Below, piece after piece: positions 61,349 through 64,000 of a stretch of 64,000 bases of DNA; within the stretch, counting starts at the first letter, position 1, and each line of letters starts with the position of its first letter. Origin of the DNA: Phoronis australis (Eukaryota; Phoronida; Phoronidae); assembly GCA_002633005.1 (NCBI GenBank), contig NMRA01000152.1, positions 362,833 through 426,832 on the forward strand. Direction: 5' to 3'. Both the position numbers and the translations under genes were made by a program. Under the pieces are notes generated by a model. It saw only the letters and a list, made by a program, of their open reading frames with translations, was not told where the DNA came from and did no database searches.

Positions 61349-62817
61349 CTGGAACAAGCAAGTATTGAATAAACGTCCCATGCCTGAACACTTGAAACTC
61401 GAAGCTGTAATACTAATGCGCGTTTCACTCTGGTGGGCCTTTCTGCGCAACTACAGAAGACGGCAGTGATGCTTAATTATTACAGTTAGTGTGACGGTCA
61501 GAACCAGGGCTCGTGAGGCCTATTGAACACTACGCGAGTTCCGCAATACTGCTGAGAAAGTACAACCTTCCCGCAATTTCTGGTATTGTGCACTGTTCGC
61601 GCGAACATGATGCTGTGAGTGTCCCCGGGTTCATTCCGTGTTAGGGCGTATCTGGAAATGCATATTATTTTGTATACGTGCCCTTTTTAAGGTACAAATG
61701 CATAGGATCCTTTTATCCGGAAACAAAGGAAATGTGATACAATCATTTACGTTTGCAAACGATGTAATTTTCAGCTAGTTTGCACTGAAACAAGATAAAT
61801 AATATATAAGACAGAAAAATGACATTTGTTAATGACGACAAAAGTTAAAATATACAAAATACAATGAAGAAACTAAATAAGACGGTAAAATACGATCATC
61901 TAATAATATAATATAAACAAGTTACATTAATGGATACCCATATGATACAATAATGAATGACTTGTATAGAGTAACAAAAACAGGATCGAAATGCAACAAA
62001 ATCTAATATAATACGATACAATAGTATGGATACTATAAAATGCAATATGGTAAACGCCCTCGTAAATAAAGTTTAAAACTGGCCATGTGGCACAATATAA
62101 AGTTTCATGAAGGTACATGGGGGATTGAGAGATAGACCTTCACATAAAACATGTTAAAAAGAGAAGAACCACACGGAAAGTTTATGTGAGTACAACACAT
62201 TTTACGGAAATCGCCGGAGTAATGTAATTTCAGCTTTATATGAAAATGAAAACTAACGGTATATTGTAGAAATGTAGGTTTAAGTTATTGCAAAAATAGC
62301 GTACTTTGATTCGAAAACAGATTAATTTATAATTTCTATTAGTAAAAATAATTGAAAATAATTACGCCAACTACCTTTGTTTCAATCAATAACCAAAACA
62401 GTGCCTTCTGCTTCATGAATGGCAGCAACAACGCCTGTGAAAATAATCAAAATCTGCTTTTGTTCAATGAGGTCAAAGCGGCCAACTATCATATTGTGCA
62501 AAAGTACTTTCCACATAATCAAGCCTCAAATGGCTAAACCGATCAGCGCCATCTCGAGGCCTGGGAACGAGGCTGCGGCCACCTGAAATTTAACTGAATT
62601 ATGTTAATTTCGAACATGTTATTGCAGGTCAATTAAATATATTTTTTTGTTTTTTATACGTAAACCCGTCTTTTGAATTGGAAATAGGAAAATAGACTTC
62701 AGAAACTAGGTCTTATACCTTGAACGTTCAAATACTTCAACAGTTCGAAATAGTTTTAGAATAAGACAACAACATAACCACGTGAATGGCGCTTAAAAAC
62801 GACTGAGTAGGCCTTAC
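61349..62817. other. Probable intron between candidate exons
   Basis: AT-rich with no recognisable exon or repeat. Confidence 0.3.
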
Positions 62818-63019
62818 CTTTGTGCTTACGCGCACGATTGCTTAAATCAAAGGCATCAAGTAGCCCCAAGTCAACTGTTTGGCGTCCACAGATGTACTGC
62901 TTATCATGGAATAGCACTGAATTGTGCAAAACTACACTTTCTACAGTACTGGCAAGCAGTTCAGGAAGGTTCACCACCCGGCCATGTACTAGCAAACAGC
63001 GTAAGTAACCAACTGTGAA
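62818..63019 (-). CDS. Candidate internal exon, unrecognised protein
   Basis: The minus frame encodes YLRCLLVHGRVVNLPELLAS, TVESVVLHNSVLFHDKQYIC and GRQTVDLGLLDAFDLSNRAR, ending KHK plus one base before the donor GTAAGG. The amphipathic, folded-domain composition and the consensus donor support a real exon. The 5' border is uncertain: acceptor-like sites lie at 63020 (GGTTCAG), 63013 (TTCACAG) and 62989 (TTGCTAG). Phase 1 at the donor fits the exon at 61206-61348. I do not recognise the family. Confidence 0.45.
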
Positions 63020-64000
63020 CTGAACCTGGTTTCAATCCGTCTATCAGTATGTGATGTATCAGTCTTATGGTTAGGGTAGAGGAGGATTAAGATATGTGAA
63101 GGTTTTTCAAGACAAAAAGTTTACGTCATATCCCCTGGCGCGCCCAGTGTTTACAGTTAAAAATGGTGAGTTACCGATTTTGGGAACTGAACAAGGCCAC
63201 AAGGGACTGCTCCAAGAAAAAGTTTCATTACCAGCAATACGTAAACTAGTAGGTCATCCGCCAGGTTCTCTGCATAAGTTAGGTTAGCGCTTCACACACT
63301 CCGCATGTCTCAAGCTCCAGGATGATTGTAGTTGGCCAAAACTACCAAAAGTTTAAAGATATTCAGTTAAAAAGGAAAGACAAAACATCTCTGAACATAT
63401 CTGGTCAATATCAAGTGTGACAGCTCGTAAGCAAGTCAAAGTGATCGTTTTTACCCCTCGCCTTATCTCTCACTGCCGCAGTTGACTAGTTTTTCCCAAT
63501 GCAACAGAAAATCCTCATACACTTAATTTGTGATGACTCTTTTCAATTTGAATCCACCTGCAATACCATAAAACAAATCAATATAGGTGCGACCTTTGTT
63601 ATACTCTGAAGTGTTTCGTAAACATAACTCAGGTGTTTGATTACTCCTAAACTTGATTATTCCGAAAATAGTTTCATCGGTTTCTTCTCTTTTAAAGTGT
63701 ATGCCTTCGGTTCCAATGGCCGGGCTCAAGCGCTAGTTTACGGCTGAATGCCCTGCACTGTGCATGAGAATCAAAATAGTTAATATAAAATAAAAGGTTA
63801 TAAGTATACTGGTGTGAAAATTATCAGGGATTTAACAAAAATTTCGAATTAGCTTGACCAATTGATGATAGTATGTGATGGAAAGCTAAAATCAAAAGGC
63901 CAAAAATGGCAATTTTTGGTCGCCCCAAATGTGTTAATTACAATTTTTTGTTTAATTTTCTTCAAACTCATACATTTCAATCTTGATTATGCTGATGTCT
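63020..64000. other. Right edge, no gene called
   Basis: Earlier exons of the candidate minus-strand gene could lie here or beyond the window. A 68-codon minus frame at 63523-63729 (with KREETDETIFGIIKF) is protein-like in places but has no clear splice donor, so it is left uncalled. Confidence 0.3.

Overview
The window is metazoan nuclear DNA, AT-rich, with single genes broken into short exons by GT-AG introns and long gaps full of repeats. The gene content (an RGK-type GTPase, an ESCRT-III CHMP4 subunit, a THAP-domain remnant) and jockey/CR1-like reverse-transcriptase fossils suggest an invertebrate animal. Species or phylum cannot be fixed from the sequence alone. I see no bacterial operon, CRISPR array, virus or intact autonomous transposon.

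Layout. 1-6.2 kb: the 3' half of the first recognisable exon of an RGK GTPase gene on the minus strand; its remaining exons would lie beyond base 1. 6.2-30 kb: no convincing gene, but many repeats: a pair of dispersed-repeat copies, minisatellites, a 1.67 kb composite inverted-repeat transposon with target-site duplication (24.3-26.0 kb), and microsatellites. 30-36 kb: two isolated candidate exons on the minus strand (unrecognised) and a decayed reverse transcriptase. 37-48 kb: a short hairpin flanked by direct repeats, minisatellites, a second dispersed-repeat copy, a foldback structure, six 103-bp tandem units, and the 3' end of a second retrotransposon.

48-57 kb: the best-supported gene, CHMP4 on the minus strand, reconstructed here as five coding exons with matching splice phases and a 217-residue product. 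57-60.7 kb: a degenerate GCGAGCACC repeat array just upstream of CHMP4, a THAP-domain fragment on the plus strand with an apparent frameshift, and a near-perfect 59-bp hairpin. 61-63 kb: two phase-compatible exons on the minus strand that look like the 3' end of an unrecognised gene.

The genes do not form a functional unit: CHMP4 acts in ESCRT-III membrane scission and the RGK protein in calcium-channel/cytoskeletal signalling. The most unusual content is structural DNA: the composite inverted-repeat element, the 103-bp array, the two hairpins and the GCGAGCACC array. None of these amounts to a demonstrated new biological system.
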